Made by a program: the position numbers and the translations under genes. From Anaerolineae bacterium (lineage in GTDB: Bacteria; Chloroflexota; Anaerolineae; Aggregatilineales; Phototrophicaceae): 58,114 bases of DNA. The notes beneath the pieces were generated by a model. It ran no database searches and was not told the origin of the DNA. It was given only the letters and a program-made list of their open reading frames with translations. This document shows positions 28,511 to 37,738 of this stretch, piece after piece (positions within the stretch are counted from its first letter, which is position 1; the number at the start of each line of letters is the position of its first letter). The stretch spans positions 1 through 58,114 of the forward strand of contig JABWBO010000015.1 in assembly GCA_013360465.1 (NCBI GenBank). Direction: 5' to 3'.

Positions 28511-30500
28511 AGCGTATCAGCAGTTCGCCTTGCGCCCCCTCACACAGGCGACCCACCGGGGCGCCCCTACTATTCGGATACCGTCCAGGGAAATCATCTT
28601 CGCACGGGCGGCGCTGATCGCTATCCTGATCCTGGCTGCGGCGCTGCGCTTCGGCTGGGTTGGCGTGAACAGCTTCGCCTGGGATGAGGCGCGCGTCAGC
28701 CTGGACGCGCTGCGCATGGCGCGCGGGGGTGAGTTGATCCTCGCCGGGCAGCCCTCCTCGGTGGATATCCCGTTTTTTCCGGCGAGCGTCTGGATGTTTG
28801 CCATCCCCTTCGCCATTTCTCCTGATCCGCTGTTTGCCACGCTGGTGGTTGCCGCTGTCAGCCTGGCGATGGTCTACGGCGTGTGGTCGCTGGCGCGCCA
28901 CTTTGGGACGCTGCCCGGTCTTGCCGCTGCTCTGGTCGCTGCTGCATCCCCCTACGCCGTCTTCTATGGCAGGAGCATCTGGCAGCCCAACCTGCTGGCT
29001 CCGCTGGCGCTGCTCTGGCTGAGCGCATGGTACGCCAGCGTACAGGGGCGCGGACGAGGCGCGCTCATCGCCGCCGGGCTGGTCGGCTGTGTCGGCGTCC
29101 TGACGGTGCAGGTCCATTTCGCCGGTGCGGCGCTTATGCCGGCGACCGTCTATGCCGTGCTGCGCCATCATCGCGGGCGGAAGCGGATCGCGGCGATTCT
29201 CGGCGGCGGCATCAGCGCGCTGGCGATGCTGCCCTATCTGTACTACGTCACCAGCGTCGATCCTGACGTGATGGGACGGTTTGGCGGTGTCCTCGGCGGC
29301 AGCGCCCAGATCGATCTGGGAAGCGTCGAGAATCTGCTGCGGCTGGCGACCGGCTGGGACTGGGCGTTTCAGGGGTCGGGCGACGGCGACATCTACAGTC
29401 GATCCGTTGCCTTCGCTGCCGCCCTGGGTGTCGGGCTGGCGCTCGGCGTTGCTGCGCTGATCGCCCAGCGTCTGCGCCCGGATTCGCAGCAGACGGGCAG
29501 GGCGACCCTGGCGGAGATGACGCTGGTCCTGCTGGTGGCGTCGCCGCTGTTCTTTCTGCGGCACAGCAGCCCGGTGCAGATCCACTACCAGTTGATCGCA
29601 TTCCCTTCCGTGCCCCTGGCGCTGGGGGCGGCGCTGACGCTTTTCCGAACACGCGCCTGGCGAATCGCCGGTTTCGCGGCGGTAGGAGCGGCTGCGGCGA
29701 TCTGGACGGCGCAGATCGCCGCCGTGCTGCAAAGCGCCAACATCACCCGCCCCGCCAACAGCGCGCTGTCCAGCATCCTTCGCGAATCGCGCGATGCTGC
29801 CCATGCCGCGTCGGAGCCGGTACTCTTCTTCACGCATGGCGATGATCCGGCGCTGCACGGCGAAGCCGCAGTCTTCGAGTCGCTGCTGTGGGATCGCCCG
29901 CATCGCATCCTCAATGGCGATGTGCTGCTCATCCTGCCGCCCTATCCTGCCACGCTGATGGCGACGCTCGCGCCGTTCCAGATGTGGGAAGAACTGGAAG
30001 CGGGCGGGCTGGCGGCTGATCCGCTGGCATTCTCGCGCCGCGAAGGGGCGCTGCCGTTCGTCGCCGCTGCCTACGACGGACGGGCTGAACTGGAAGGGTT
30101 TGTGCCGATTCCATCGGTGGCGCTCGGCGATGGCTCCACGCTCCTGGGCTGGAAGGTGCGCTACGTCGGTCCACGCTTCCGCATCTCGACGCTGTGGCAG
30201 GTCGAGTCGGACGCGCCGCCCGGCGTTTTTCAGCAGTTCCACCATCTGCGCCGGAGCGCCGATCTGGACGGCGACCCCCAGGCGATCAGCGATGTGCCGC
30301 TCTCCCGCGCGACCTGGCGCGTCGGCGACCGCGTGGTGGTCATGGCAGATTTCTTCGATGTACCCGCCGGCGATACCTGGGTGGTTGATGTCGGGCATTA
30401 TACGCTGCCCGATCTGGCGCGCGTCTCCGGGCTGGAAGGTGGAGATAGGTTGGTGCGGTTGGGTCCGTTCGTCAGCGCCGCCGGAGTGGGCGCTGAATAG
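28419..30500 (+). CDS. GT39-like membrane glycosyltransferase
   Basis: Up to 693 residues. The start is unclear: TTG 28419 and GTG 28443 lie within the previous gene, and TTG 28530 comes after its stop; none has a convincing site. The conserved part begins near base 28590. Multiple hydrophobic helices are present, with the GT-C motif 'FAWDEARVSLD' in the first external loop, and a soluble C-terminal region ('PPGVFQQFHHLRRSADLDG') that resembles the beta-sandwich of the other GT39-like gene at 22192. Donor and acceptor are unknown. A palindromic repeat (28541-28570) falls in the uncertain 5' part, arguing for a start after it. Confidence 0.78.
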   Translation: MLTTRKVRVTKATTSTAKARFSPRSAEQGDRAYQQFALRPLTQATHRGAPTIRIPSREIIFARAALIAILILAAALRFGWVGVNSFAWDEARVSLDALRMARGGELILAGQPSSVDIPFFPASVWMFAIPFAISPDPLFATLVVAAVSLAMVYGVWSLARHFGTLPGLAAALVAAASPYAVFYGRSIWQPNLLAPLALLWLSAWYASVQGRGRGALIAAGLVGCVGVLTVQVHFAGAALMPATVYAVLRHHRGRKRIAAILGGGISALAMLPYLYYVTSVDPDVMGRFGGVLGGSAQIDLGSVENLLRLATGWDWAFQGSGDGDIYSRSVAFAAALGVGLALGVAALIAQRLRPDSQQTGRATLAEMTLVLLVASPLFFLRHSSPVQIHYQLIAFPSVPLALGAALTLFRTRAWRIAGFAAVGAAAAIWTAQIAAVLQSANITRPANSALSSILRESRDAAHAASEPVLFFTHGDDPALHGEAAVFESLLWDRPHRILNGDVLLILPPYPATLMATLAPFQMWEELEAGGLAADPLAFSRREGALPFVAAAYDGRAELEGFVPIPSVALGDGSTLLGWKVRYVGPRFRISTLWQVESDAPPGVFQQFHHLRRSADLDGDPQAISDVPLSRATWRVGDRVVVMADFFDVPAGDTWVVDVGHYTLPDLARVSGLEGGDRLVRLGPFVSAAGVGAE
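28541..28570. repeat. GC-rich palindromic repeat copy
   Basis: The minus strand here begins GTAGGGGCGCC, then CCGGTGGG and TCGCCTGTG. It shares its GTAGGGGCG core and interrupted-palindrome layout with 7881-7911. The copy lies between the sensor gene and the conserved part of the glycosyltransferase gene. It is likely one member of a dispersed REP-like family. Confidence 0.4.
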
Positions 30501-30504
30501 AGAA

Positions 30505-30528
30505 GGGGGCAGCCCTGGGACTGCCCTC
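30505..30528. terminator. Hairpin between convergent genes
   Basis: GGGCAG (30507-30512) pairs with CTGCCC (30521-30526), plus flanking pairs, between the GT39-like gene and the convergent SH3-like lipoprotein gene. There is no T-run. The stem sequence recurs in the terminator at 48347. Confidence 0.5.
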
Positions 30529-30544
30529 CGCAAATTACGAGGGT

Positions 30545-31519
30545 CTATGCGCCGGGCGGGGTGGAAATCTGACCGGGCGGCGGACCTGACGTTGGCGTAG
30601 CGATCACGCCTGGGGGCGGTGTGCTGCTGCCGGGCGGCGCGGCGGTGGGCACCGGGCTGCCAGCGCCGGATGGCGTGCTGAAGGGGTGAGTGACGACAGT
30701 CGTCGGAACACCGGGAACGGTGGGCGGCAGGGTAGATGTGCCGAACGGGATGGCGGGCGATGATATGAGAGTTGGCGAAGGCGTCTGCGACGGAGTCAGC
30801 GTGGGCACGCCCGGCGGCTGTCTCCCGATGGATGTTGGCTGCACGGCGGTCGGCAGGATCACGCCGTCGGGGTTTTCAGTGCCGCCCGGAATACCGATGA
30901 CTCCGCCGATGACTGAGCGCCCAACGACGGGCAGCGTAGGCACGGCGGTGAACGGCGCGCCGAACGTCCAGGTGTAGGTCGGGGTGAAGCGCGTGCCGGT
31001 CGCGCTCGGCGTCGGGCTGGGCGTGGGTGATGCCGTCTGCGTCATGGTCGGCGTGGGTGACGGGGAAGGCGTGGCGCTGCCGGCGAATGTGGATGAAGGA
31101 GTCGCCAGTGCGCTCTCCTGAAGATCGGATGTCAGGACGAAGGCGAAGAAACCGTCCGGCAGCCGCACCTGCGCCCAGTCTTGCTGAAAGCTGACGACCT
31201 CGACGACCTCACCGCGGGCGAAGGTTGCTATCCTGCCGCAGGTGAGCGCCGGGCAGTCATAGACGTAGATCAGCGGTTCAGCGTCGGCGGCGAACCAGAA
31301 CTGGCTGGTCGGGCTGATGGTGGGCGACGGCAGGTCCGGGGCGGGCGTTTCGACGGCAGGACTCGCCGTCGCGGCGGCTGCATTGACCGCCATGACGGGC
31401 GTTTCGGTCGGAAGGTTGGCGAGCGTAGGGATCGGCACATCCTGCTGGGCGACACAGCCGACCATCAGCATACCGGCTAACAGCCCTGGAATCGCACGGC
31501 TTAGGGAAGATAATCTCAT
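30545..31519 (-). CDS. SH3-like lipoprotein with long Thr/Pro-rich tail
   Basis: 324 residues from ATG 31519, chosen because the N-terminus is then a lipoprotein signal ending in the lipobox 'LMVGC' with Cys at 22. Residues about 70-135 form an SH3b-like domain ('PLIYVYDCPALTCGRIATFA', 'GEVVEVVSFQQDWAQVRLPD'). Two Cys there may pair. The remaining 190 residues are low-complexity Thr/Pro/Ser, a probable wall-spanning or glycosylated stalk. A good promoter lies upstream at 31572-31600. The role is inferred to be at the cell surface. Confidence 0.75.
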   Translation of the reverse strand: MRLSSLSRAIPGLLAGMLMVGCVAQQDVPIPTLANLPTETPVMAVNAAAATASPAVETPAPDLPSPTISPTSQFWFAADAEPLIYVYDCPALTCGRIATFARGEVVEVVSFQQDWAQVRLPDGFFAFVLTSDLQESALATPSSTFAGSATPSPSPTPTMTQTASPTPSPTPSATGTRFTPTYTWTFGAPFTAVPTLPVVGRSVIGGVIGIPGGTENPDGVILPTAVQPTSIGRQPPGVPTLTPSQTPSPTLISSPAIPFGTSTLPPTVPGVPTTVVTHPFSTPSGAGSPVPTAAPPGSSTPPPGVIATPTSGPPPGQISTPPGA

Positions 31520-31571
31520 CAAAACAGGTCCACTTCCTGATCGTCTCAGCGGCTTCGGGCACAATGCCATC

Positions 31572-31600
31572 ATCATAGCAATATCTTCCTATGCTGCCAA
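31572..31600 (-). promoter_or_regulatory. Promoter of the SH3-like lipoprotein gene
   Basis: Minus-strand TTGGCA (31600-31595), 17 bases, TATGAT (31577-31572). The start codon is about 50 bases downstream. Both hexamers and spacing are close to the sigma-70 consensus. Confidence 0.65.
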
Positions 31601-31616
31601 ATTCATGGGTTGAGGT

Positions 31617-31645
31617 TTGTCTGGCGTCGGGGCTGTGGATATACT
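31617..31645 (+). promoter_or_regulatory. Promoter of the M42 peptidase pair
   Basis: TTGTCT (31617-31622), 17 bases, TATACT (31640-31645), about 50 bases before ATG 31695. It is divergent from the lipoprotein promoter in the same intergenic gap. Confidence 0.6.
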
Positions 31646-31694
31646 TAGCTTGCCATTTCATCCGGTTCTTTCATCCATCGGCGGCGGCTGACGT

Positions 31695-32744
31695 ATGATT
31701 CTGAAGCAGTTATCTGAAGCAGTGGGCGTTTCCGGCAAAGAAGACGCCGTCCGCGATCTCATCCTTCCGGCGATACGCGATCACGTCACCAACATTCGTA
31801 TCGACCCTCTGGGCGGGATAAGCGCCCTTAAGGCGGGGACGGGAGCGGGCACGACGCGGGTGATGATCGCCGCTCACATGGACGAAATCGGATTTGTGGT
31901 GCGGGGCATCGACAGCGATGGCTTGATCCGCTTCTCGCCGGTCGGCGGAGTCGATGAGCGCATCCTGCCGGGACTGCGCGTGCGTTTAGGCGCGAACCTG
32001 CTGCCCGGCGTGATCATCTGGACGCCCATTCATCAGAATCGCGATCAGAATGCCGTCAAGATTTCCAGCCTGCGCATCGACATCGGCGCGGTGAACAAAG
32101 AGGAAGCCGCTGGCAAAATCAGCCCTGGCGATCTGGTCGCCTTCGAAAGCGCTTTCCTGGAACTGGGCGGCGGCATGCTGCGCGGTAAGTCGTTCGACGA
32201 CCGTGTTGGCTGTTCGCTGCTGATCGATGTGCTTCAGTCCGAGGCGTATCCGGTTGATGTGCTGGCGGCGTTCACCGTGCAGGAGGAGATCGGTCTGCGC
32301 GGGGCGCGGGTGGCGGCGCAGCGTCTTAACCCCGATCTGGCGCTGATTCTGGAAGGCACGACGGCGCACGATGTGCCCAACCCGAACAGCACCCTGGACG
32401 ACGATACCGGCGTGAACCCGACCTGCCGCGTCACCGGCGGTCCGGCGCTGTCGTTCATGGATCGCAGCATGATCGCGCATCCGGGGCTGCTGGCGGCACT
32501 GAAAGAGACCGCTGAAGCGGCGGGTATTCCCTACCAGTACAAGACGCAGTTGGGTGGCGGCACGGATGGCGGGGCGGTACACGTTTCGAACACCGGCGTG
32601 CCGACAGCGGTCATCTCGATGCCCTGCCGATACATTCACAGCCCGACTGCGCTGCTGCATCAGGCGGACTACGATGCTACGCTGGCGTTGATCAAAGCCT
32701 TTCTTCATCGGCTGCCTGCGCTCGATCTACGGGCGTCACATTAG
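31695..32744 (+). CDS. M42-family aminopeptidase
   Basis: 349 residues. Metal-ligand and catalytic positions of the M42 family are all visible: H61 and D63 ('AAHMDEIG'), the bridging Asp at 168/169 ('KSFDDRVG'), E197-E198 ('VQEEIGLRG'), E220 ('LILEGT') and H315 ('CRYIHSP'). A dinuclear cocatalytic aminopeptidase is therefore expected, which in this family forms large self-compartmentalised shells in the cytosol. It is followed 12 bases later by a second M42 gene. The TAG stop overlaps the AGGAGA site of that gene. Confidence 0.92.
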   Translation: MILKQLSEAVGVSGKEDAVRDLILPAIRDHVTNIRIDPLGGISALKAGTGAGTTRVMIAAHMDEIGFVVRGIDSDGLIRFSPVGGVDERILPGLRVRLGANLLPGVIIWTPIHQNRDQNAVKISSLRIDIGAVNKEEAAGKISPGDLVAFESAFLELGGGMLRGKSFDDRVGCSLLIDVLQSEAYPVDVLAAFTVQEEIGLRGARVAAQRLNPDLALILEGTTAHDVPNPNSTLDDDTGVNPTCRVTGGPALSFMDRSMIAHPGLLAALKETAEAAGIPYQYKTQLGGGTDGGAVHVSNTGVPTAVISMPCRYIHSPTALLHQADYDATLALIKAFLHRLPALDLRASH

Positions 32745-32756
32745 GAGACCTTCATC

Positions 32757-33752
32757 GTGAAAGATGTCATCAAGAAGCTGGTCGAAGCCTGGGGTCCTTC
32801 CGGCTATGAACACCACGTCCGGTCGCTGATCCGCGCGGAAGTCGAATCCTACTGCGACTCGGTCGAGGTCGATCCGCTGGGGAACCTGATCTGCACGGTC
32901 GGCTCTGGTGGCAAGAAGGTCATGGTTGCCGCGCACATGGATGAGATCGGTATCATGCCGCTGTTTCGCGAGCCGAACAGCGGTTATCTGCGCTTCACCA
33001 ATATCGGCGGGCTGATTCAAACGTCCCTGCTGGGCAACCGCGTCCGCTTTGAGGACGGGACCATTGGTGTGATCGGCGCACACGATTACTTCGGAGCAGG
33101 GCGTACCACGCTGGCGGACTACGATGCCTTCTTCGTCGATGTCAGCGATGGCAACGGCGGCGACAGCATTGGACCGGGAAACCCCGCCGCTTTCTGGCGT
33201 GAGATGAGCGAGCGCGGCACGCGCCTGATCGCCAAGTCGATGGACGACCGCATCGGCTGTGCGGTGGCGGTGGAGGCGCTGCGACGGCTGAACAGACAGA
33301 CGCCGAACACGGTCTCGATTGTGTTTACCGTTCAGGAAGAAGTTGGGCTGCGCGGCGCCCGCCCGGCAGCCTATGGCGTGGACCCGGATATTGGCATCGC
33401 CATCGATGTCACTTCCACCGGGGACATGATCAAGAATCAGAAGATGGCGGTCCGTTTGGGCGGCGGCGCAGCGATCAAGCTGAGCGACACCGGTCATGTT
33501 GTTCCGCCGAGTGTACGGGATTGGATGGTCCGGCGCGCTGAGGCGGATGGCATCCCTTACCATCTGGAACTGCTGACGCTGGGCACAACCGACGCATCAG
33601 GCATACAGATCGCCCGCGCCGGCGTGCCCAGCGGGGCGATCTCCATCCCCTGCCGGTTTGTACACACGGTGAGCGAAACGGTGGATCTGCGCGATGTCGA
33701 AGCCTGCGTTGCGCTTCTGGTCGGGCTGGTCGCAAACCCTATCGAGCTTTGA
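32757..33752 (+). CDS. M42-family aminopeptidase (second copy)
   Basis: 331 residues from GTG 32757 with AGGAGA upstream. It repeats the M42 set: H60 and D62 ('AAHMDEIG'), D164 ('KSMDDRIG'), E194-E195 ('VQEEVGLRG'), H303 ('CRFVHT'). The ligand that is Glu in the first copy is Asp here (D217, 'AIDVTST'). The M42 family is known to use Glu or Asp there and substrate preference can follow. The two enzymes differ clearly in sequence, so this is an old duplication; they may co-assemble or handle different peptides. Confidence 0.92.
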   Translation: MKDVIKKLVEAWGPSGYEHHVRSLIRAEVESYCDSVEVDPLGNLICTVGSGGKKVMVAAHMDEIGIMPLFREPNSGYLRFTNIGGLIQTSLLGNRVRFEDGTIGVIGAHDYFGAGRTTLADYDAFFVDVSDGNGGDSIGPGNPAAFWREMSERGTRLIAKSMDDRIGCAVAVEALRRLNRQTPNTVSIVFTVQEEVGLRGARPAAYGVDPDIGIAIDVTSTGDMIKNQKMAVRLGGGAAIKLSDTGHVVPPSVRDWMVRRAEADGIPYHLELLTLGTTDASGIQIARAGVPSGAISIPCRFVHTVSETVDLRDVEACVALLVGLVANPIEL

Positions 33753-33773
33753 AATTCTGAAGGTGGTGCAGCG

Positions 33774-34877
33774 ATGGGGAACACGACGCAATCGCAGACT
33801 GCTGAGGAGATCACGCTCAGTGCTGAGGTGTTTGAGCAGCTTCGCGAGCGAAACCGTCACTTCGATACAGTGCTGCGCGCGATACCCGATCTCATCATCG
33901 GCGTCGATGTAGGCGGGCATATCACTTTTCTGAGTCAGGCGGCGGCAGCCTATGTTCATTCTGCAGAGAACGAAAGCGCCGTCTCGCTGGGCGAAACGAC
34001 CCTGGGCAGCCTGGCGCGCTTCGATCCGGTTTTTGGCGAGATCGCCGCGCGGCTTCTGTCGCTGGCGGATGGCGTCCAGGTTGATCCGTTCGAGCTGCGT
34101 TCAGAGGTCACCAAGCGCGATTTCCTGGTGACGATTTCCGCCACCGACGAGGCATACGTCGTCGTGATGCGGGATATTTCCTCGCTGCGCGATCTCAGCC
34201 GATTCAAAGATGAGATCATGAAGCTGGCGTCGCACGATCTGCGCAGTCCACTGGCGTTGATTATCGGCTATGCCAGCCTGATTGCGCTCGATCTGCCGGC
34301 GGAGTCGTCGCAGCAGGATTACGTCAACAGCATCCTACAGGCGACCGAGCGCATGACCGGGCTGCTCGATGCGGTGATGACTGTGGAACAGCTGCGCAGC
34401 TCGCCGCTGGAACTGAACAGCGAGGCAAATTTCCCGGAAGTCGTTCACGAGGCGCTGAACAACTTGCGCGGGCTGGCGGAGCAGAAGAGCCAGACTCTTG
34501 ACACTGAACTTGCTCTGCACGACATGCCGCCGATCACCATCAACCGCATGATGATCCGCGAGGTGATCGAGAATCTGCTGGGGAATGCCGTCAAATATTC
34601 GGGGACGGGCAGCACGATCTGGCTAAAGGCGTGGTATGACGCGGACAAGGTGTACGTCACCGTTCGCGATCAGGGTTTCGGAATCGCCGCCGAGCAGATT
34701 CCCCGCATCTTCGAGGCGTTCTATCGCGGCAAACAGCCCAGCGGACAGAAGAGCGACGGGCGCGGGCTGGGGTTGTGGTTGGTCAAAACCATCGTTCAGC
34801 GTCACAAGGGTGACATCTGGGTCGAAAGCGAAATCGGCAAAGGCAGCCTTTTCGGGTTCTGGCTGCCTCTACGCTAG
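33774..34877 (+). CDS. Cytosolic PAS-domain sensor histidine kinase
   Basis: 367 residues, no membrane segment. A PAS-type domain lies at about 25-135 ('RAIPDLIIGVDVGGHITFL'). The HisKA box has the phospho-acceptor H154 ('ASHDLRSPLALIIGYASL'). The ATPase domain shows the N box 'NLLGNAVKYSG', G1 'DQGFG' at 299-303, the F box 'IFEAFYRG' and G2 'GRGLGLWLVK' at 329-338. No response regulator gene is adjacent, so it is an orphan kinase. AAGGTGG precedes the start, 21 bases after the M42 stop. Confidence 0.92.
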   Translation: MGNTTQSQTAEEITLSAEVFEQLRERNRHFDTVLRAIPDLIIGVDVGGHITFLSQAAAAYVHSAENESAVSLGETTLGSLARFDPVFGEIAARLLSLADGVQVDPFELRSEVTKRDFLVTISATDEAYVVVMRDISSLRDLSRFKDEIMKLASHDLRSPLALIIGYASLIALDLPAESSQQDYVNSILQATERMTGLLDAVMTVEQLRSSPLELNSEANFPEVVHEALNNLRGLAEQKSQTLDTELALHDMPPITINRMMIREVIENLLGNAVKYSGTGSTIWLKAWYDADKVYVTVRDQGFGIAAEQIPRIFEAFYRGKQPSGQKSDGRGLGLWLVKTIVQRHKGDIWVESEIGKGSLFGFWLPLR

Positions 34878-34898
34878 ACAGGGTGCAGACCGGTGCAG

Positions 34899-37631
34899 TT
34901 ACGCCCGGTCGAGCAGGACGTAGGCGTTGCGCGCGTAGTCGCGAACTGTCCCGGAGACCGGGATGATCTTGATGTTCGGGTCGATGCGCGGACGTTCGGT
35001 TTCGATACGTTCTTTCATCCGCCGCAGGTCGCGGTCGGAAGCATCGACGCTTAAGCCCGCGTCCACCAGCATCGCGGCAATGTCGATATGCTTCGGACTT
35101 TCCACGAACATGCGCGCCAGTTCGATAGTGATATCGATGATCTCTTCTTCGTCGTCTAGCTCGAACGCCAGATGCAGCGCCTGACGATAGCGCAGCACCG
35201 CCTGTCCCAGATCGCGTACCTGGGCGTTGGCGAATCCGAGATTGCTGAGCTGCGTCATTTCGTCACGGCGGTTGCGCACTTCACGGGCGATATACAACGC
35301 CGAATTATAGAAATTGATCGCCTCGGCATAGCGCTCCAGTTCCGCTGAAGCCATGCCAAGCGCCGCCAGCGCTTCGCCTTCTTTGTCGCGCCGCGACTGC
35401 GTGCGGAACAGCGTCAGCGCTTCCTCGAAGCTGTCCGTCGCCTCACGCGCTTCACCGGCGTCGAGACGGGCAAACCCCAGCTTGAGCAGGATTTCGCCGA
35501 CATCGCGCGAATCACCGGCGGTGCGCGCCAGATCGAGCGCGTCAGAAAATGCCTGGATCGCCTGCCCACCCTCGCCAACCTGCAAGCGCGTGTCGCCCAA
35601 CAGGATCAGCATACGGCGTTCCAGCGCTTCGTTGTCGAGTTCGCGCGCCAGCCTTGCGCCTCTGGCAGCGTGGAGCGCGGCAGCTTCGTAGTTTTCGGTC
35701 TGGCTTTCCAACACGGTGAGCAGCTCGAGCGTCCGCAGGACGCCGCTGTTGTCGTTCAGGTCCTCGTAGACCGTCAGCGCTTCAGAATGGCTGGCGATGG
35801 CTTCGTGAGAAAGCCCGCGCTGCGTCTGAAGCTGCCCGATGGCGCTGAGCAGTTCTGCCTGCTGTTTGCGGTCGCCCGCCTGACGGGCTTTGACCAGCGA
35901 CAGGCGCGTGCGTTCGATCTCGTCGGTCGGCAGCGGGGTGAGTTCGTCAATCTCGCCACCCGGCGTCAGAGACTCGCTCTCATCGAATTCGTCGTCTTCG
36001 ATGCCTTCGAAGGCTTCGGAGTCGAAGATGCTGTCGTCGTCGCTCATCAGTTCAGCGAGCGGGCGCACCGGGCGCGCAGCGACCTTCGCCGGCTCGTCGT
36101 CTTCCTCATCCTCCCCTTCATCGAATTCCTCGACGAAATCTTCCTCGAAGGACTCGGCGCTTTCCAGAGCGCTGCTGGTGAAGGCGTGCAGCGTAGACGA
36201 GATGCTGACTGGGGCTTCTTCCTCATCTTTTTCGGCTTCCGCCTCTTCGAATTCGAGATCTGAGACGCTTCCGATATCCTCGATCAGGGGTTCATCTTCT
36301 TCATCGCCTTCCTCATCCACCTCCGCCTGCGCCGGCACAGGCGGCGCGGGCGGAGGCTCGAAGGTGAGCGGCTGCTGCATGGCGATTTGATGGGCGGGGA
36401 AGGCGGTCGCCGAGGCGATGGTCGTCTTTCGCAGCGCCAGCAGTTCGTAGACGTAGCCGCGCGCGCTGATGAAGTCGCCCGCCTGCATGAGCGCGGCTGC
36501 GATCCGTTCTGCGCCGGCGCTGCCGGCTGTGACTGCTTGATCTGCGGCGACCGCCCGGATGTTATCCATCTCGGCGGCGAGCGCGTCAAAACTGCGCGCG
36601 GCGCTGTGCTTTTCGGCGTAGCGGACGATGGCATCGCGCATCGTGCCCTGCAGGTTTTCCAACCGCCCTCGTCCTTTGAGCCAGGTGGTGGCGAAGGCGT
36701 GCGTCAGCGGATGAAGGCGGTAGTAGGCAATACCGTAGCGGGTCAGTTTATCGACCAGACGCGCCTGCACCAGCGGGGTCATCACCTGGTGCAGTGCGGC
36801 TTCAGGTGCGCCGCCGACCATGCTCAGCAGTTCACCCGTACCCCCCATGCGAGGCGAAGCGCCAAGCAGCAGCAGAAGTCCCTGCTGCGCGTTTCCCAGC
36901 TTGGTATAGGCGGCAGTGAGCGCCAGGAAGGACGCCGGAATGCCGGGGCGTGCGGGCATCGCCTGGTGGAAGTCGCGCGCCGAGACACCCAGTGTCGCGA
37001 TGACCCCGGCGGCGACGGTGATCCCCAGCGGGATGTTATCCAGTGCGGCGAGCAGCTCGTCCAGCCCGGTCAGATCAGCGGTGGAGGCGATCTGCCTGAA
37101 CAGCGTCTCGGCGGCATCCGGCTCCAGCTTGCCCAGCAGATGCGCTGTCCAGGGACCGCTGATCTCGCTCTCGCTGTCGGTCACCACCAGCACCGGCACG
37201 CGGTCGGCGCAGCGCATGATGAATTCCGACGTGGAAGCCACATCCGGCGCACCGTCAAGGACGACCAGCGGCTTATGCTGGGTGAGCGTCGCCATCGCCA
37301 GCCCGACCAGGCTTTCGGGGTTGTCGCTGCGCGCCAGTTCTGCGATGTTGTAAGCGCGCCCGATTCGCGCCAGGAGTTCGGCGAGAGAGCTGTTATTGAC
37401 ATCCAGCCACAGCGCACCCCCCGGCAGCTCACAGTAGGCGCGTGCCAGGGTCGCCGCGAACGCCGTTTTCCCGATGCCTGATCCGCCGTAGAGCAGGACC
37501 GGCTTGGTCTGCTTGAGGAGGGTATAGACCTGACCGAGAAGCTTATCGCGCCCGATCAGCTTGGCGGGAAGCACCAGTGGCAGATCTTTCGCTTGATGAG
37601 CCGGGGCTTCGTGGGAAATGAGGTCTGCCAT
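34899..37631 (-). CDS. STAND (NB-ARC-like) ATPase with acidic linker and TPR array
   Basis: 910 residues. The P-loop NTPase part has 'IGRDKLLGQVYTLL' ahead of Walker A 'GGSGIGKT' (49-56) and Walker B 'PLVVLDG' (121-127), then a winged-helix-like region ('YYRLHPLTHAFATTWLK'). Residues about 420-565 are a very acidic, probably disordered linker. From 565 to about 870 come TPR units ('IGQLQTQRGLSHEAIASHSE', 'LLKLGFARLDAGEAREAT', 'LAALGMASAELERYAEAIN', 'LSNLGFANAQVRDLGQAV'). STAND proteins are signal-responsive switches, used in regulation or defence; the trigger here is unknown. Confidence 0.85.
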   Translation of the reverse strand: MADLISHEAPAHQAKDLPLVLPAKLIGRDKLLGQVYTLLKQTKPVLLYGGSGIGKTAFAATLARAYCELPGGALWLDVNNSSLAELLARIGRAYNIAELARSDNPESLVGLAMATLTQHKPLVVLDGAPDVASTSEFIMRCADRVPVLVVTDSESEISGPWTAHLLGKLEPDAAETLFRQIASTADLTGLDELLAALDNIPLGITVAAGVIATLGVSARDFHQAMPARPGIPASFLALTAAYTKLGNAQQGLLLLLGASPRMGGTGELLSMVGGAPEAALHQVMTPLVQARLVDKLTRYGIAYYRLHPLTHAFATTWLKGRGRLENLQGTMRDAIVRYAEKHSAARSFDALAAEMDNIRAVAADQAVTAGSAGAERIAAALMQAGDFISARGYVYELLALRKTTIASATAFPAHQIAMQQPLTFEPPPAPPVPAQAEVDEEGDEEDEPLIEDIGSVSDLEFEEAEAEKDEEEAPVSISSTLHAFTSSALESAESFEEDFVEEFDEGEDEEDDEPAKVAARPVRPLAELMSDDDSIFDSEAFEGIEDDEFDESESLTPGGEIDELTPLPTDEIERTRLSLVKARQAGDRKQQAELLSAIGQLQTQRGLSHEAIASHSEALTVYEDLNDNSGVLRTLELLTVLESQTENYEAAALHAARGARLARELDNEALERRMLILLGDTRLQVGEGGQAIQAFSDALDLARTAGDSRDVGEILLKLGFARLDAGEAREATDSFEEALTLFRTQSRRDKEGEALAALGMASAELERYAEAINFYNSALYIAREVRNRRDEMTQLSNLGFANAQVRDLGQAVLRYRQALHLAFELDDEEEIIDITIELARMFVESPKHIDIAAMLVDAGLSVDASDRDLRRMKERIETERPRIDPNIKIIPVSGTVRDYARNAYVLLDRA

Positions 37632-37738
37632 AGCAACATCTCTCGCTAGTGGGTGAGCCTGGAGCAGGAGCCTGGAGGCGCGCGTCGCGTCTATGGTTGG
37701 GCAGTATACCGCAGACCATCGAGCGCGCTACTATTGCC

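Noticed and set aside
28269-30533. A 754-codon open frame on the minus strand across the GT39-like gene
   Set aside because: It is antisense to a convincing polytopic enzyme, is full of Arg/Gln/His runs and has no domain. High GC content creates such shadows; the same applies to 20495-22036 (-), 9560-10834 (+), 8018-9205 (+), 36387-37481 (+) and 25229-26398 (-).
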